From Symbiodinium natans (Eukaryota > Sar > Dinophyceae > Suessiales > Symbiodiniaceae), in contig CAJNDS010000091.1 in assembly GCA_905221605.1 (NCBI GenBank), forward strand, positions 336,283 through 400,282: a DNA stretch of 64,000 nucleotides. The letters run 5' to 3'. Below, in pieces: positions 1-11,355 of the stretch. The position numbers were made by a program, and so were the translations under genes. Position 1 is the stretch's first letter. Every line of letters begins with the position of its first letter. The notes under the pieces were generated by a model. It had not been told where the DNA came from and did not search any database. It saw only the letters and a list, made by a program, of their open reading frames with translations.

Positions 1-1185
1 CCCTGAACCCTGAACCCTAAACCCTAAACCCTAAACCCTAACCCTGAACCCTAAACCCTAAACCCTAAATTTAGGGCTAGTTTAGGGAGGTTTCGGGCTT
101 ATAGGGGTGAGCCAGACGCAGAGCATGCTGCTCGCAAAGGCCCGACTGTCCGTTGAGCTTGGAACTCGCTAGGCCTGCCGAAATATCGGGCTTTTAACGG
201 TTTATACTGGGGTTCAGGGTTCAGGGTTCAGGGTTTAGGGTTTAGGGTTTGGGGTTTGGGGTTTAGGGCTTAGGGTTTATTTCTTTTAAGTGGGGGTTAG
301 GGTGTTAACCTAAGTTACACATCCTAAACCCCAAACCCTAAACTTAAGGGTTTAGGGTTTGCAGGTTTGTTAGGATTTAGGATTTTAGGTTGTGGTTCTT
401 CAGAATCTAGAATCTCAGGGCACTTACATGGTCCCTGTTTATAGGTCCTAAAAAGGCGACCCCTTGTGTACTCCTTACATACCAAAGGCAGCCCAAGGGC
501 CCATACATCAGAACCATTTAAAAAGGTAAAGGACCCTAAACCTTAATCCCTAATCCGTAACCCCTAAACCCTACTCCCCCAAACCCTAAACCCTAAACCC
601 TAATCCCCTAAACCCTAAACCCTAAACCCTAAACCCTAACCCTAAACCCTAAACCCTAATCCCCTAAATCCTTTCAAGAAGGTAAGGAAAAATATTCAGG
701 GATCATGTAACTACCCTTAGACCATGGCAAGATTCTAGAGGGCGGGGTTTCCAGGCGTTTCTGAGGTGCCTTGGGGTAGGGTTTAGGGTTTAGGGCTTCG
801 GGGGTTCAGGGTTCAGGGTTTGAGGGGTTTAGGCCCAGGCCTAGCAAGGTTTGAGCCCTACACCCCAGTCCCCAAACCCTAACCGCTAAACCTGCTAATT
901 CACATCTCGACCAGCCCAGCTCAATGGCTAAGACCTACCCGCAAGCCCAAAACCTTTCAACCCTAAAACCCGAAAACCCTAGCGCCCTAAACTTTAAACC
1001 CTAAACCCTGAACCCTAAACCCGAAACAAGAAACCCTAAACCCTAAACCCTAACCTTCGCAGGCCCTTCCGGCGCCGTCGCGCCTTGAATCGTAACGTCT
1101 GACCCTGCTGAGATCCTCATTGTGTGCGCCCAAGTAAGGGGGGGGGGGGGGGAGGAGGTTGAGGCTTCAAGGGGTTTAGGCTACT

Positions 1186-1334
1186 ACTTGGAGGTTCATG
1201 GTACTTATTAACCACTTATAACTGTACTTGTAACCCACATGTAAGCACCTTAAGTGCCCTAATATGGTTATTAGTACAATGGCAAGTACAGTTATAATTG
1301 GTTATTGACTTATTGAGTACCATGAACCTCCAGT
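1186..1334. mobile_element. MITE-like element, family A
   Basis: The ends are long inverted repeats: ACTTGGAGGTTCATGGTAC on the left and its complement on the right, about 30 bp of near-perfect match, with no coding capacity between. About 15 further copies or parts are visible, including 3132-3263, 28107-28205, 38343-38447, 42987-43090, 47694-47794, 50968-51074, 51841-51953, 52538-52678 and 53166-53284. Copies share the ends and a TACTTATAACC-type core. I infer a non-autonomous DNA transposon; no transposase is in the window. Confidence 0.75.
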
Positions 1335-3131
1335 AGGGTTTCGGGATCTCGAATGTTAGACTTACGGGTTTTGGGTTGAGACTCTCGACTCCAGGCAGGT
1401 TGAGTTCAGCGTGTATGTTTAGGGTCCGGGGAGTGGGTGTAGGGGTACGCAAGGTTTCGGGTTCAGGGCCTGAGGGTCAAGGGCTGGGGGTCGAAGAGGT
1501 CTAGGGTTTGGGTTCCAAGGCTTTACTTTGGCTGTCGCTAGAGTTAACCCCGGGTGCTTTTTGGGGTTTAGAGTCAAACAACCCACATCACCAAGCGTGC
1601 TAAGCCAGAGCAACCCCAAACCCCACACCCAAAACCCGAAGGCAAGATAAGCCATCACTCCCTCAGCCTCACTCCCCGAATCCCCCCCAAAGCCCAAGCC
1701 CCGAGCCCCGAGCCCCAAGCCATAAGCCCTAAGCCCTAAGCCCCAAGCCCCGAACCCTAGACCTTACGCCCCATACCCTAAACCCTGGCCCCCGCCCCCT
1801 CCCCCTCGCCCCGCCCAGCAGATCCCGAACCCAAGCCTGAACACCCGACTCGCGGACGTAAGGGTTTAGAGTTTAGGGCCACGCCATCTCAGTCTCAGGG
1901 GCTATTTACCCTAAACCCTAAACCCTGAACCCTAAACCCTGAACCCTGAACCCTAAACTCTAAACACTAAACCCTAAACCCTCATGACATCCTTGCGCGC
2001 TTCAGGGATCGGGATGCTCGCAGGGGTTAGAGAGGTTTGGGATTTATAAGGGTTTCGGGTCTGGGGTTTAGGGTTTTGGGGTTTAGGGTGCAGGTCCAGG
2101 GTTTTGGGGTTTAGGGTCTGGGGTTTAGGGACTAGTACTGTTTAGTGTTCTGGGGCTGTCTGTGAATGTGTCGGGTTTCGAGCTCAGCTTTGGGGGGGTT
2201 GTGCATCTGCAGCTGAGCCCACTTACGGAGGGCTACTTCTCTAGCAACCGACTCTGATTGCCACCCTAAACCCTAAACCCTAAACCCTAAACCCTAAACC
2301 CTGAACCTTAAACCCTGAACCTTAAACCCTGAACCCTCAAGCATGCAACCCTAAACCCTGGAAGCCTCAAGACCTGGAGACTGAACCCTAAAACCCTCAG
2401 GGCTGAGATACTCAAACCCCTAAGCCCTAAATCCTAAACCCTAAACCCTAAACCCTAAACCCCAAACCCTAAACCCTAAACGTGCAAATCCTGTTGGGCT
2501 CTTTCGTGCGGAGGCCGTGGCGAGAAGCCGTCGGTCTTGCGTCTTCAGATTTGCAGCCTACCTTGGTTCCCCTTCTGTGCCTGGGTCAAGGGGTACTATG
2601 GCTCGTCAGCATCCCCAAACCCTAAACCCTAAACCCTAAACCCTAAACCCTAAACCCTAAACCCTAAACCCTAAACCTTGAGCCCCGAAGATCGGATTTC
2701 TTCCAGATGAGCCTTGACCTGGCCCAGATTGTGATTGCGATGCACCTCGTGGCTTGAGGGGGATTTAGGGCTTTTCTGTTGCACAAGCCCTAATCCCTAA
2801 ACCCTAAACCCTGAACCTAAACCCTAAGCCCTAAACCCTAAACCCTGAACACTAAACCCTAAACCCTAAACCCTAAATCCCAAACCCTAAACCCTAAGCC
2901 CTAAGCCCTAAACCCTAAACCCTAATCCCTAAACCCCAGCTTTCGAGCCTGAAGGCACAAGTTCGTACTCCGTTGGACACCGGAGGAGGCAGGCCACAGC
3001 CACGCCCAGCGCCCGCAAATCTCAAAGTCCGTCCGCCAGGCCCTGCGTCCTTACGTCCTTGGTGGGTTTGGGGTTTAGGGTTTGGGGTTTGGGGGTTAGG
3101 GTTTAGAGTTTAGGGTTTAGGGTGTAGGGTT

Positions 3132-3263
3132 ACTTGGAGGTTCATGGTACTTATTAACCAATGCAAACTGTACTTATAACTGTACTTGTAACCATACTAG
3201 GGGCTCATAAGTGGGTCATAAGTACAGTTACAATTGGTTAATAAGTACCATGAACCTCCAAGT
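3132..3263. mobile_element. MITE-like element, family A
   Basis: This is the cleanest copy of family A. Both ends carry ACTTGGAGGTTCATGGTACT continuing into TATTAACCA, in inverted orientation. The interior contains two GTACTTATAAC-type motifs. Confidence 0.75.
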
Positions 3264-3785
3264 CAGTCCTTGGTAGGCCAGTAACCATATATTACAGTAA
3301 GGGAAAAACCCCTTCATTTGTTGGTTGCTTTAGGCGGGAACCGAGACCCCCCCAAAAAAAAAGGGCAACTGGGTTTTCCTGGACTGCCCAGAGTAGTTCC
3401 GAGCATTCTCTCAAAGCGAGAACCCTAAACCCTAAACCCTAAACCCTAGCCCTAAACCCTTAACCCTGACCCCAAAAACCAAAACCCTAAACCCTAAACC
3501 CTAAACCCTAAACCCTAAACCCTAAACCCTAAACCCTAAACCCTAAACCCTAAACCCTAAACCCCTCCTCCTCCTCGAGTCCCTCTTGGGAGGAATGACG
3601 TAACCCTTTCAGGGTTTAGGGGTTGACGGTTTGGGGGGTTTAGGGTTTAAGGGTTTGGGGGTTTGGGGGGTTTACGGTTTTAGGGTTGTGGGGGTTTAGG
3701 GTTTTGGGTCTGGGGTTTTGGGTTCTGGCTCTAACACACGAAGCTTCAAGTACAAATAGGCGCAAAACAGAACAAGTAACTGAAG

Positions 3786-3902
3786 ATGTCGCCGGAGAGG
3801 GACCTCACGAAGCAAGTTGCCGCAGAATCGGGCAGCGATTCGGCGAAGGGCCAAGGCGCCGAGACAAGCAGTGAGCTCGCGAGCTTCCTTGCGGTCACTG
3901 AA
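3786..3902 (+). pseudogene. Coding-like fragment, copy 1 of a duplicated segment
   Basis: An ATG at 3786 opens a frame beginning MSPERDLTKQVAAESG and running to about 3900, where it enters a telomere array. A diverged copy lies at 7808-7915, recognisable from GTCGCC, GAGTCGGGCAGCGA and GAGCGAGCTTCCTTGC shared in the same order. The second copy has lost the frame. I do not recognise the protein; it may be an exon or transposon fragment that was copied. Confidence 0.35.
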
Positions 3903-4804
3903 GCCCCTAAGGGTTTAGGGTTTAGGGTTTAGGGTTTAGGGTTTAGGGTTTAGGGTTTAGGGTTTAGGGTTTGGGGTTCCTGCACCCCCAGCCCTCAACA
4001 CCCCTAAACACTAAGCCTAGAAAGCTTCGGGCCTGCAATCCTCACAAGCTTGCAACTTTACGACTTAGCGCTTTTAGGGGTTCCCGAAATCCTAAACCCA
4101 AAGCCCAATGGCCTGCAAGCCGATGCGATTTAAACCCCAAAACGCCTTCATGCAATCCAGTCCCCCACCTTGGAGACGACATGAACCCTAAAATTGAGAT
4201 CATATACCCTACACTACCACAATTCCTACTAAGGTATATGAACCATAAACTCTCTTAGGGCTCATTTCGTCCCCGAGGCACCTCCTGTCAGATCCGCTGC
4301 GGCTCCTCTGCCACAGACGATTAGGGTTTAGGGTTTAGGGTTTAGGGCTTAGGGTTTAGGGTTGAGGGGCTAGGGTTTAGGGTTTAGGGCTTAGGGGTTA
4401 GGGTTTAGGGTTTAGGGTTTCGTCCCAACTAGCAGACGATTCGGTTTGGGGTCTCAAGGCCTTCAGGGCCTCTTGGTTTAGAAGATTCACTTTAGGGGTT
4501 CAGGGCAAAAGCAGGGTTCGACTGACCGGATTGTCGCTTGGAAAGCCTAAAACCCTACAGGGTTTAGGGTTAAGGGTTTATTTTCCCTAACCTAAAAACC
4601 CTAAACCCCAAGGCCAACAAAATCAGCCCAACAAGAGCTCTTACTTGGATGACCATTGGGGGTATATACAAAGGCACCCTTGGTGTACTTGCTATAGCTA
4701 TGGAAGGGCTTGCCTAAGAGTACTGAATTTCAATGAGGTCAGTACCACTTCCCGTATCGCAGGGCCGAAATAAGCCCGAAACGTCCCGAAACCACGCGGC
4801 TCCT

Positions 4805-6087
4805 CTAGCGCAGCATATCTGTCACAGTGGCTTTGCACATGTCGTCGAACAGCTCAAGCGCCAGCTGCCATTGCCGACCCTGTCCACAGGCGCTGATGGT
4901 GGCATTGTAGCTGATGACATCAGACTCAATCTTGGTTTCGTGCATGCTGTCAAAGAGTCCCAGCGCCAGCTGCCATCGGGCACCCTTCTCGCACGCGCTA
5001 ATGGTGGCACTGTAGCTGATGACATCAGGACTAACCTCGGCTTGGCGCATCCCGTCGAAGAGCTCCAGCGCCAACTGCCAATGCCCACCTTTCTCACAAG
5101 CGCTGATGGTGGCATTGTAGCCTTAGTTGTCAAGTAACCTGGGTGAATTAAAGGTTAACCTTTGGGATTGTAAGGGGATTCTACTACCCCAAAAAGGTTA
5201 AAGGTTACCTACTCTATTACTAGGTAGCTGAAGACGTTTGGATCAACTTTGTCTTTGCGCATTCCCTCGAAGAGCCCCAGGGCCAGCTGCCATTGACTGC
5301 CCTTCTCACATGCACTGATGGTGGCACTGTAGCTGAAAACCTTGGTAGGCCAGTAACCATACTAAAACAAGGGCACCCTTTTTGGGTTTGTTACTTCATA
5401 AGGGAACCCAAAACCCAAAAAAGGGTAAAGGGTACCACTGGACACCCTAAACCCTAAACCCTAAACCCTGAACCCTGAACCCGAAACCCTAAACCAAGAA
5501 ACATTCGGATCAACCTTGGCTTTCTCCATTCCATCGAAGAGCCCCAGCGCCAGCCGCCAGAGCTTGGCCCTGCTGCACATGCTGATTGCAGTCGTGTATT
5601 CCTAGCTCATGGTTGGGATAGTATTAAAAATTCAAATTTGTATTCCTTATTGGGTTTAAGTACCCTTAAAAATGTAAAATGTTACCCACCTATGACAAAG
5701 ATTCTGGGCGTCGCAGCTTTAGCTGGCTGTCCTGCATCACTGCTAGCACCGGTCCCACCAAATCGGCGCGCCGCAAGGTTCGGAGCTCTTGTAAAACTTG
5801 CCGAATCTGCGCGGGACCCGCCGACCATTCTGCTAGATGTGGGGTCAAGACCTTACCGTTCGTTAGCATGGAATGAGGGAATGAGGGCCCTGTATATACC
5901 CTTTGAGGGGATCGTAAAGGGTAGCCCTTTAAGGAATTGAATAGGGTACCTTTTAAAGGATTCTATAGGGTACCTCCCCATATAACCCTGCTAACCAGCA
6001 GTAAGAGACCTGCTGCACCGCTTGCTTCGTCGCGGGTCGCTGCAGCTGCTGCAGTCGCTCCACGACATGGCAAAGAGGCTGTGCCAT
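4805..6087 (-). CDS. PPR protein with four short introns
   Basis: Pentatricopeptide-repeat protein; the family binds RNA, usually in plastids or mitochondria. Exons, minus strand: 6087-6010, 5851-5705, 5601-5503, 5340-5229 and 5121-4805. They join in one frame (753 bp, 250 residues) from an ATG at 6087 to TAG. The N-terminal helix (VVERLQQLQRPATKQ) and a spacer are followed by about six 35-residue units with the SYNATISACEKG core. Introns are 5852-6009 (GT-AG), 5602-5704 (GA-AG), 5341-5502 (GT-AG) and 5122-5228 (GC-AG), 103-162 bp long. Each intron starts and ends beside a 4-6 bp direct repeat (AGGTCT, GAAT, GTTT, GCTAC). Intron 3 holds telomere repeats. The protein is about 70% identical by eye to the intronless copy at 8004-9047. 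An extra 5' exon beyond 6087 is possible. Confidence 0.85.
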
Positions 6088-6116
6088 GCTGTTTGGCCTC
6101 TTAGAAATAAGCAAAC

Positions 6117-6230
6117 TGGGTTGCCCAGTAACCTAGGATGAAAAAGGGTGCCCTTTTTTGCTCCAAGGGGTTTATAAGGGAACCTAAACCTACCAAAAAG
6201 GGAATAAGGGCACTACTGGGCATCCTAGCA
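6117..6230. mobile_element. MITE-like element, family C
   Basis: The ends are inverted: TGCCCAGTAACCTAGGAT on the left and ATCCTAGC preceded by CTGGGC on the right, with a GGGTGCCCTTTTT core. Relatives are at 3264-3400, 5341-5438 (inside a PPR intron), 7709-7785, 17766-17826, 24069-24180 and 46476-46622. This copy lies just 5' of the interrupted PPR gene. Confidence 0.6.
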
Positions 6231-6953
6231 AATTAATATACAAATTAAACAAGTAGATCGAATAGAAAATAGATATAAACAACGTATTTGTAACTGTATG
6301 GGCCTAGCTACCTAGTAGACAAAACAAAAAAGTATGTAATTGCTTGTTCTGATTAGCTTTGATTCTAACGTAAGGCGCATAGAGGCCGAAAATACAACTT
6401 GCAACCATTTTGGCCCCTGTAGTTCATTGCCAAAACAAGACGCATACCCCGAACCGACGTGGAAGTGGGCCTGCCATTTAGGCTTGGCAGGTTGACTTTG
6501 GATTTGTAGACTTGTGTCTGTAGGGCTTAAGCTTACAGCGCTTGAGGTTTAGGGTTTAGGGTATAGGGCTTGTAGGGTTTGAGTTCGAGGGCTTACGGGC
6601 TTCGAGGATGTTCAAACGGTCAGTCATCCTGGCTGATGCTGAGCACCACACCGACATAGCCAAACAAGGTGCCAAGCACAACGACAACAAACCAGCGGGA
6701 ATATGCCCAAGCCCCAGACGTGCAAGACCGACCGAGAGAACCTCCCCCAAATTGCCAAAGCCGCACCAACCCGCAGAACCAAACACACCCCCGCACCAGA
6801 CACCCTATAACGCAACAAGCCCTGGAACCCCAGGCCCCCCAACCCCAAGATTTCCATAGATGCCAGTTTAGCTGCGACACGTAGTGTTCAAACATGGCTA
6901 ACAGGTTAAGTGGTGGAGCGGGAACCACTTGTTTAGGGTTCAGGGTTTAGGAC
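6231..6953. other. AT-rich spacer and low-complexity DNA
   Basis: The stretch 6231-6480 is AT-rich with no long frame and lies upstream of the minus-strand PPR gene. The stretch 6540-6950 has open frames on both strands rich in Pro, Thr and Gly, which look compositional. I see no supported gene. Confidence 0.5.
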
Positions 6954-7458
6954 CTCTCTTCACAGCAGCGGAAAGTTTGCGCTCCTCCATGTCCTCTTCA
7001 TCGCAGACAGAAGCAAGAAGTTAGTGCGTGCATGCAGGGTCCCTCGGCGGGCACTCCTACAAATTGGGGAGGGGATTTGGGGTTTGGGTTTGGACTTTGG
7101 AGTTTAGGATTGAGCGTTCACCTCCAGAGGCAGCTTGCTAGCACATTCATCCGGCAAGTGGTCAGCGACATGGGTGCCTTCAGCATGCCCCAAAAGCGCA
7201 TTGTGGAATCAGACGTCTCTCAGACTGCCCTGGCCTTGCCCGACCTGGTGAATGATGTAGGGTTTGTGCTCTGCCACGGGCATGTAGGCAACTGCCAAGC
7301 CCATGATGCAGATGGAAGAATGTGGCCGTATCCAGATCACACGGTCGACACACCGAAGAAAATTTGCGTCGACACGCGCCGCCTACTTCTGGAACAGCGC
7401 CGTATGCCGCTTCTTGCGGACAAGGCGGTGTCAGGTCCAAGCCACGAGTCATGATCAC
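6954..7458 (-). CDS. Candidate exons, product unknown
   Basis: A minus-strand island at 6954-7009 reads DEEDMEERKLSAAVKR and ends at a good donor (AGAG then GTCC). Further up, 7180-7458 has a minus-strand frame containing VAYMPVAEHKPYIIHQ but with two in-frame stops, so it would need introns or be a pseudogene. The opposite strand is also open for over 100 codons (7119-7454, ending SGPSHES). I cannot decide which strand is real and recognise no family. Confidence 0.35.
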
Positions 7459-7807
7459 CCATCAGCCCAGGAATCTCGCGTAAAAAAACCAGGCCTGGCG
7501 CTTTGAAGCTCTATTTTTTAGGGGAAAGAGTCAGAGGGATTTTTCGGATTCATAGGTTTTGTTGGGGCTTATATAAGTAGTCCGAGTATACTCTCAGAGG
7601 TAACGTCCTCCACAACATCCGTGTCCATGCTCTATTCCCAGACGTGAAAAAACGACAGCGAATCCTCACAGGCTAAACCTCAACCTTGCAAGCCAAGGAC
7701 CACACAAGTAAACCCAGGAGTAACCTGGGAATAAAATGGGTGCCCTTTTTGGTTTAAAGGGGGTTCCCTTCTACTCTAAGTCCTAGACAATCAACTGCAC
7801 AGCCTTT

Positions 7808-7984
7808 GGTGTCGCCAGACAAGGACGTCAAGAAGCGAATTGGGCGTAGAGTCGGGCAGCGAGGGCTAAGGCGCTGGGAGGATCCCTGAGCGAGCTTCCT
7901 TGCCGTCACCCAAAGGGTCCAAAGGCCCCATATTGATGGTTTTAGAACCCACTAAAACCATGACTATGGGGTATTTGGACCCTC
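7808..7984. repeat. Duplicated fragment plus small hairpin element
   Basis: The part 7808-7915 is the decayed second copy of the segment at 3786-3902. The part 7914-7984 is a perfect-looking hairpin with AGGGTCCAAA and CCCCATA at each end and TGGTTTTAG inside, inverted. It lies directly 3' of the intronless PPR gene. Confidence 0.5.
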
Positions 7985-8003
7985 TGGGGTCGGGAGATGG
8001 CTT

Positions 8004-9047
8004 TTACCCCTTCTCACAGGCACTGAGGATCACACTGTAGGTGGGGACATCGGGATCAACCTGGGATTTGCACATGTCGTCGAAGAGCCCCAGCGCCAGC
8101 TGCCATTGCCCACCCTGTCCACAGGCGCTGATGGTGGCATTGTAGCTGAGGACGTCGGGTTCAACCATGGCTTCGCACATGCCATCGAAAAGGCCCAGTG
8201 CCAGCTGCCATTGCCCACCCTGCTCACACGCGCTGATGGTGGCACTGTAGCTGATAACGTCAGGATCAACTTTCGTTGCGCGCATGCCGCCGAAGAGCCC
8301 TAGCGCCAGCTGCCATTGCTCGCCGTTTTCACACGCACTAAGAGTGGCATTGTAACTGATGACCGTGGGATAGACTTGGTCCATGTTCATTCCATTGAAG
8401 AGCCCCAGAGCCAACTGCCATTGCACGCCCTTTTCACACGCGCTGATGGTGGCATTGTAGCTGATAACAGTAGGGAGTATCTTGGCTTTGCGCATTCCGT
8501 CGAACAGCGCCACCGCCTGCTGCCATTGTCCGCCCTTCTCACAGGCGCTAATGGTGGCACCATAGCTAATCACGTCAGGATGAACCTTGGCCTTCTGCAT
8601 ACCGTCAAAGAGCATCAGCGCCATCTGCCATTGCCCACCCTTTTCGCAAGCACTGATGGTGGCGCTGTAGCTGATGACATCTGGAGCAATGCTGCATGTG
8701 CGCATTCCATCGAAGAGCCCCAGCGCCAGCCGCCACTGCTTGGCCCTGCAGCACATGCTGATTGCAGTCGTGTATTCTGGGAGTCGCAGCTTTAGATGGC
8801 TGTCCTGCATCACTGCTAGCACCGGTCCCACCAAATCGGCTCGCTGCAAAGCTCTGAGCTCTTGTAACACTTGCCGAATCTGCGCGGGACCCGCCGACCA
8901 TTCTGACAGATGTGGGGCCAAAACCTGCTGCACAGCTTGCTTCGTCGCGGGTCGCTGCAGCTGCCGCAGTCGCTCCACGACATCGTTTGACCGTTTCCTT
9001 CTGGTGTGCGTGGCAAGCGCAGCTGTGTGAAATGCCCGGATACACAT
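8004..9047 (-). CDS. PPR protein, intronless copy
   Basis: A single open frame of 347 residues starting MCIRAFHTAAL. Residues 25-95 are an N-terminal helical region with PATKQAVQQVLAPHLSEWS. From about residue 95 to the end there are seven 35-residue PPR units with the core ISYNATISACEKGGQW, typical of dinoflagellate PPR proteins. Family role: RNA binding, often in organelles. The arginine-rich start could be an organelle presequence; this is inference. The last unit stops at ACEKG followed by TAA, where other units continue GQWQLAL, so the frame may run into an intron (GGGGTAAAAG looks like a donor) or be truncated. It lacks all four introns of the paralogue at 4805-6087. That fits either a processed copy or the pre-insertion state. 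Upstream is a telomere array. Confidence 0.9.
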   Translation of the reverse strand: MCIRAFHTAALATHTRRKRSNDVVERLRQLQRPATKQAVQQVLAPHLSEWSAGPAQIRQVLQELRALQRADLVGPVLAVMQDSHLKLRLPEYTTAISMCCRAKQWRLALGLFDGMRTCSIAPDVISYSATISACEKGGQWQMALMLFDGMQKAKVHPDVISYGATISACEKGGQWQQAVALFDGMRKAKILPTVISYNATISACEKGVQWQLALGLFNGMNMDQVYPTVISYNATLSACENGEQWQLALGLFGGMRATKVDPDVISYSATISACEQGGQWQLALGLFDGMCEAMVEPDVLSYNATISACGQGGQWQLALGLFDDMCKSQVDPDVPTYSVILSACEKG

Positions 9048-11355
9048 CCTTGCCGAGCGCAGCTTGACTTTGGCTTGCGTGGCTTTGCAGCTGCGGCGTT
9101 GGCAGTGAGTTTGGGGGCCCTAAGCCCTGAACCCTGAACCCTAAACCCTAAACACGAAACCCTAAACCCTAAACCCTAAAGCCTAAACCCTAAACCCTAT
9201 AGGGATTCCAACTTCCCCCAAACCCGGAACATGCGCCTGATAGCTGAACCCACAACGACAGCCTGGCGGCATGCCTTTCTTGGATTTCTTAAGGGTTTAG
9301 GGTTAAGGGTTTAGGGTTTAGGGTTTAGGGTTTAGGATTGAGGGTTTAGGGTTTAGGGGATTTGGTGATGACCATGGCAAAACATTGTGAACCCTCAGCC
9401 CACTATACACCCAAAAACCAACACTGTAGCTGGAGGTTCACGGGTTCGTATGAGTCAGGTGCAAAGTCGGGACTATCGCGAAGTCCCTATGATCTATGAA
9501 CCTTTAAGTGCGCCCTATTACAGCTAAATGCAAACCCTAAACTTTGAACCCTAAACTTTGAACCCTAAACCCTAAACCCTAAGCTCTAAATTCACTAAGC
9601 CAAAAACCCTAAGGTTTAAGGGGTGCGGTCCGCTCTCAGGCGTGCTGGGCTCAACCCCGAGGAAATCTTGCGCCAAAGCTCTTGGGATATCCGTGGCAGA
9701 TGTGGGTCTTTTCCTTGGTGGTTTAGGCTGGGAGTTTAGGGTTTAGGGTTGAGGGTGTAGGGTTTTGGATTCAGAGCTGCTAAACTGCTAAAGTTCAGCT
9801 GTGAGTGGGACTCACCTCTTGCTGTTTCAGTATTGAAAGTCCAGGTTTAGGGCCAGAGTTTCTCAGACCAGCACCCGCCCCTTCTTCAAGAGCCTCTGTC
9901 TCACTTGCAACGAAACGAGGTCCCTAAGTGCTCTTCCACGAGGTCCCTAAGTGCTCTTCCCAAGCAGCCTCGTCTCGATGGTGGCTTTGGCAGTAGTCGT
10001 CAAGATCGTGTTTGATATCCTTTCAAGTGGCTTTGGGTTTAGGGTTTAGGGTTTAAGGTTTAGGGTTTAGGGTTCAGGGTTCAGGGTTTAGGGTTTAGGG
10101 TTTAGGGTTTAGGCCTAGAAGAAGGGAAGGACCAAGGACCTGCTACGCAGGTCACTCGGGCCCCTAAGAACCGCCCCCCCCCCCCCCCCCCCTTGTGGAA
10201 GCAACCTTGCCAACCCTCAAAACAGATACTTTCTGGCTCTTTGCGCTTAGGGCTTCTGGGATTTGGGGTAGACAAGTTATACCTGTAGCCCAAACAAGCG
10301 ACCGTTTTAACGGGATATAGAAGGAAATCATAATAAGGGACCCCTAAGAAGGTAGGTGTTCTGAGCTACAGGTCGGCTTTAGGGGGGTTTAGGGGTTGCC
10401 CACTTACAATAAACCCTAAACCCCAAGCCCTAAATTGGCCTTCCTGGGCCAGAGCTTAACGACCTGGACAGGGAGATGCTGCAATTCACCCTTGGTCCTC
10501 CTATGGCCCCCACACCCCTAATCTCGTATCCCTATAACCCCCCCTCCCCCTTAACTAAGGAATATTCCTTAAAACATACAAGGAAGACTTTTACACTGTA
10601 AGGAATATTCCTTACTTAGGGGGTATTGGAGTCCCCTAAAACCCAAAATCCTGAATCCCTGAACCCTAAACCCGAAACCTCAAACCGATAAGCCCTAAAC
10701 TTAACCCCTCAACCCTAAACCCCAAACCCTACTTGGAGGTTTATGGCGTCAGCACTAGCATGGATTCACGTGTACCTGCTCAAGGAGGGTCTTGTGGCCG
10801 TTGAGAATCCGCCGCTCCTCAGGTTCTGGACGTGAACATCCCACCCCACATTGTCAAACGGCGCATCCGTCTTCTCCTCCCGCAGCTTCGCCATGGAAGA
10901 GTCGTCAAACGGTATAGTTTTCATTTAGGGTTTAGGGTTTAGGGTTTAGGGTTTGGGGTTTAGGGTTTAGGGTTTAGGGTTTAGGGTTTAGGGTTTAGGG
11001 TTTAGGGAAAATGCAGGATGTGGCCTTTTCCCTGCTGCATCAGGAGTACGCTTCTGAAGTAGATGTCCTCGAGAAACATCTTCGTAGCTGCAGCAAGGCC
11101 CTCCAGTATGGAGGGTTTTTAGCAAGGCGAAAAGTTGTAACCTTAATTTCGGGTACTTCTAACCCTGCTTGTAGGAACCCGTGAGCCTACAAGTAACTGG
11201 ACAAAGCCGGAACTTCCTAACAACTCTGAAAGTGACTAAACCCTGAAACTTAAGCCCTAAACCCTAAACCCTAAACCCTAAACCCTAAACCCTAAACCCT
11301 AAACCCCAAGCCCTCAACCCTAAACCCTAAACCCGACCTACAACCGGGGCCTCCC
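9048..11355. repeat. Telomere-type repeats with unassigned coding-like islands
   Basis: Arrays of both orientations alternate with islands. The best minus-strand islands are about 9880-10015 (ISNTILTTTAKATIETR, with a 23-bp tandem duplication at 9915-9960), 10800-10910 (KLREEKTDAPFDNVGWDVH) and 11030-11100 (FLEDIYFRSVLLMQQ). At least one plus-strand frame is equally open at each site. A palindromic element lies at 10549-10625, with CCTTAACTAAGGAATATTCC at one end and its inverse at the other; a relative is at 25067-25133. These islands lie downstream of the HSP70 stop, so they belong to another gene if real. Confidence 0.4.
9224..9287 (-). CDS. Candidate internal exon, unknown product
   Basis: A minus-strand island reads KSKKGMPPGCRCGFSYQAHV. 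It begins after CTTAAG at the edge of a telomere array and ends at GTTTGGGG, a telomere-variant donor. The gene it belongs to is not known. Confidence 0.35.

Larger units (their letters stand above)
1..4730. repeat. Telomere-type repeat field with unique islands
   Basis: This stretch is dominated by CCCTAAA/TTTAGGG arrays in both orientations, many decayed to CCCTGAA, CCCCAAA or TTTGGGG. It holds two family A MITE-like elements (1186-1334 and 3132-3263), a remnant of family C (about 3264-3400) and a few coding-looking islands that I could not assign (for example 1066-1112, 2494-2620, 2700-2755, 2950-3050). The array orientation flips many times, so this is interstitial repeat and not a simple chromosome end. 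No gene is supported here. Confidence 0.85.

Noticed and set aside
1-80. A chromosome end at the start of the window
   Set aside because: The arrays are decayed here and occur in both orientations through all 64 kb, so the left edge is not distinguishable from any other interstitial array.
3421-3562. CRISPR-like array
   Set aside because: The repeats are contiguous 7-mers with no spacers; this is telomere-type repeat.
4822-5137. Plus-strand proteins opposite the PPR genes
   Set aside because: They are antisense shadows of the repeated PPR codons, with no independent support. The same holds for the frames opposite 8004-9047 and 59858-60913.
6405-6414. Relic spliced-leader sequence (CCATTTTGGC matches the dinoflagellate leader core)
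   Set aside because: Only 10 bases match, it is on the plus strand while the adjacent gene is on the minus strand, and it is not followed by TCAAG. A second partial match near 46811 (TTTGGCTCAA) also lacks context.
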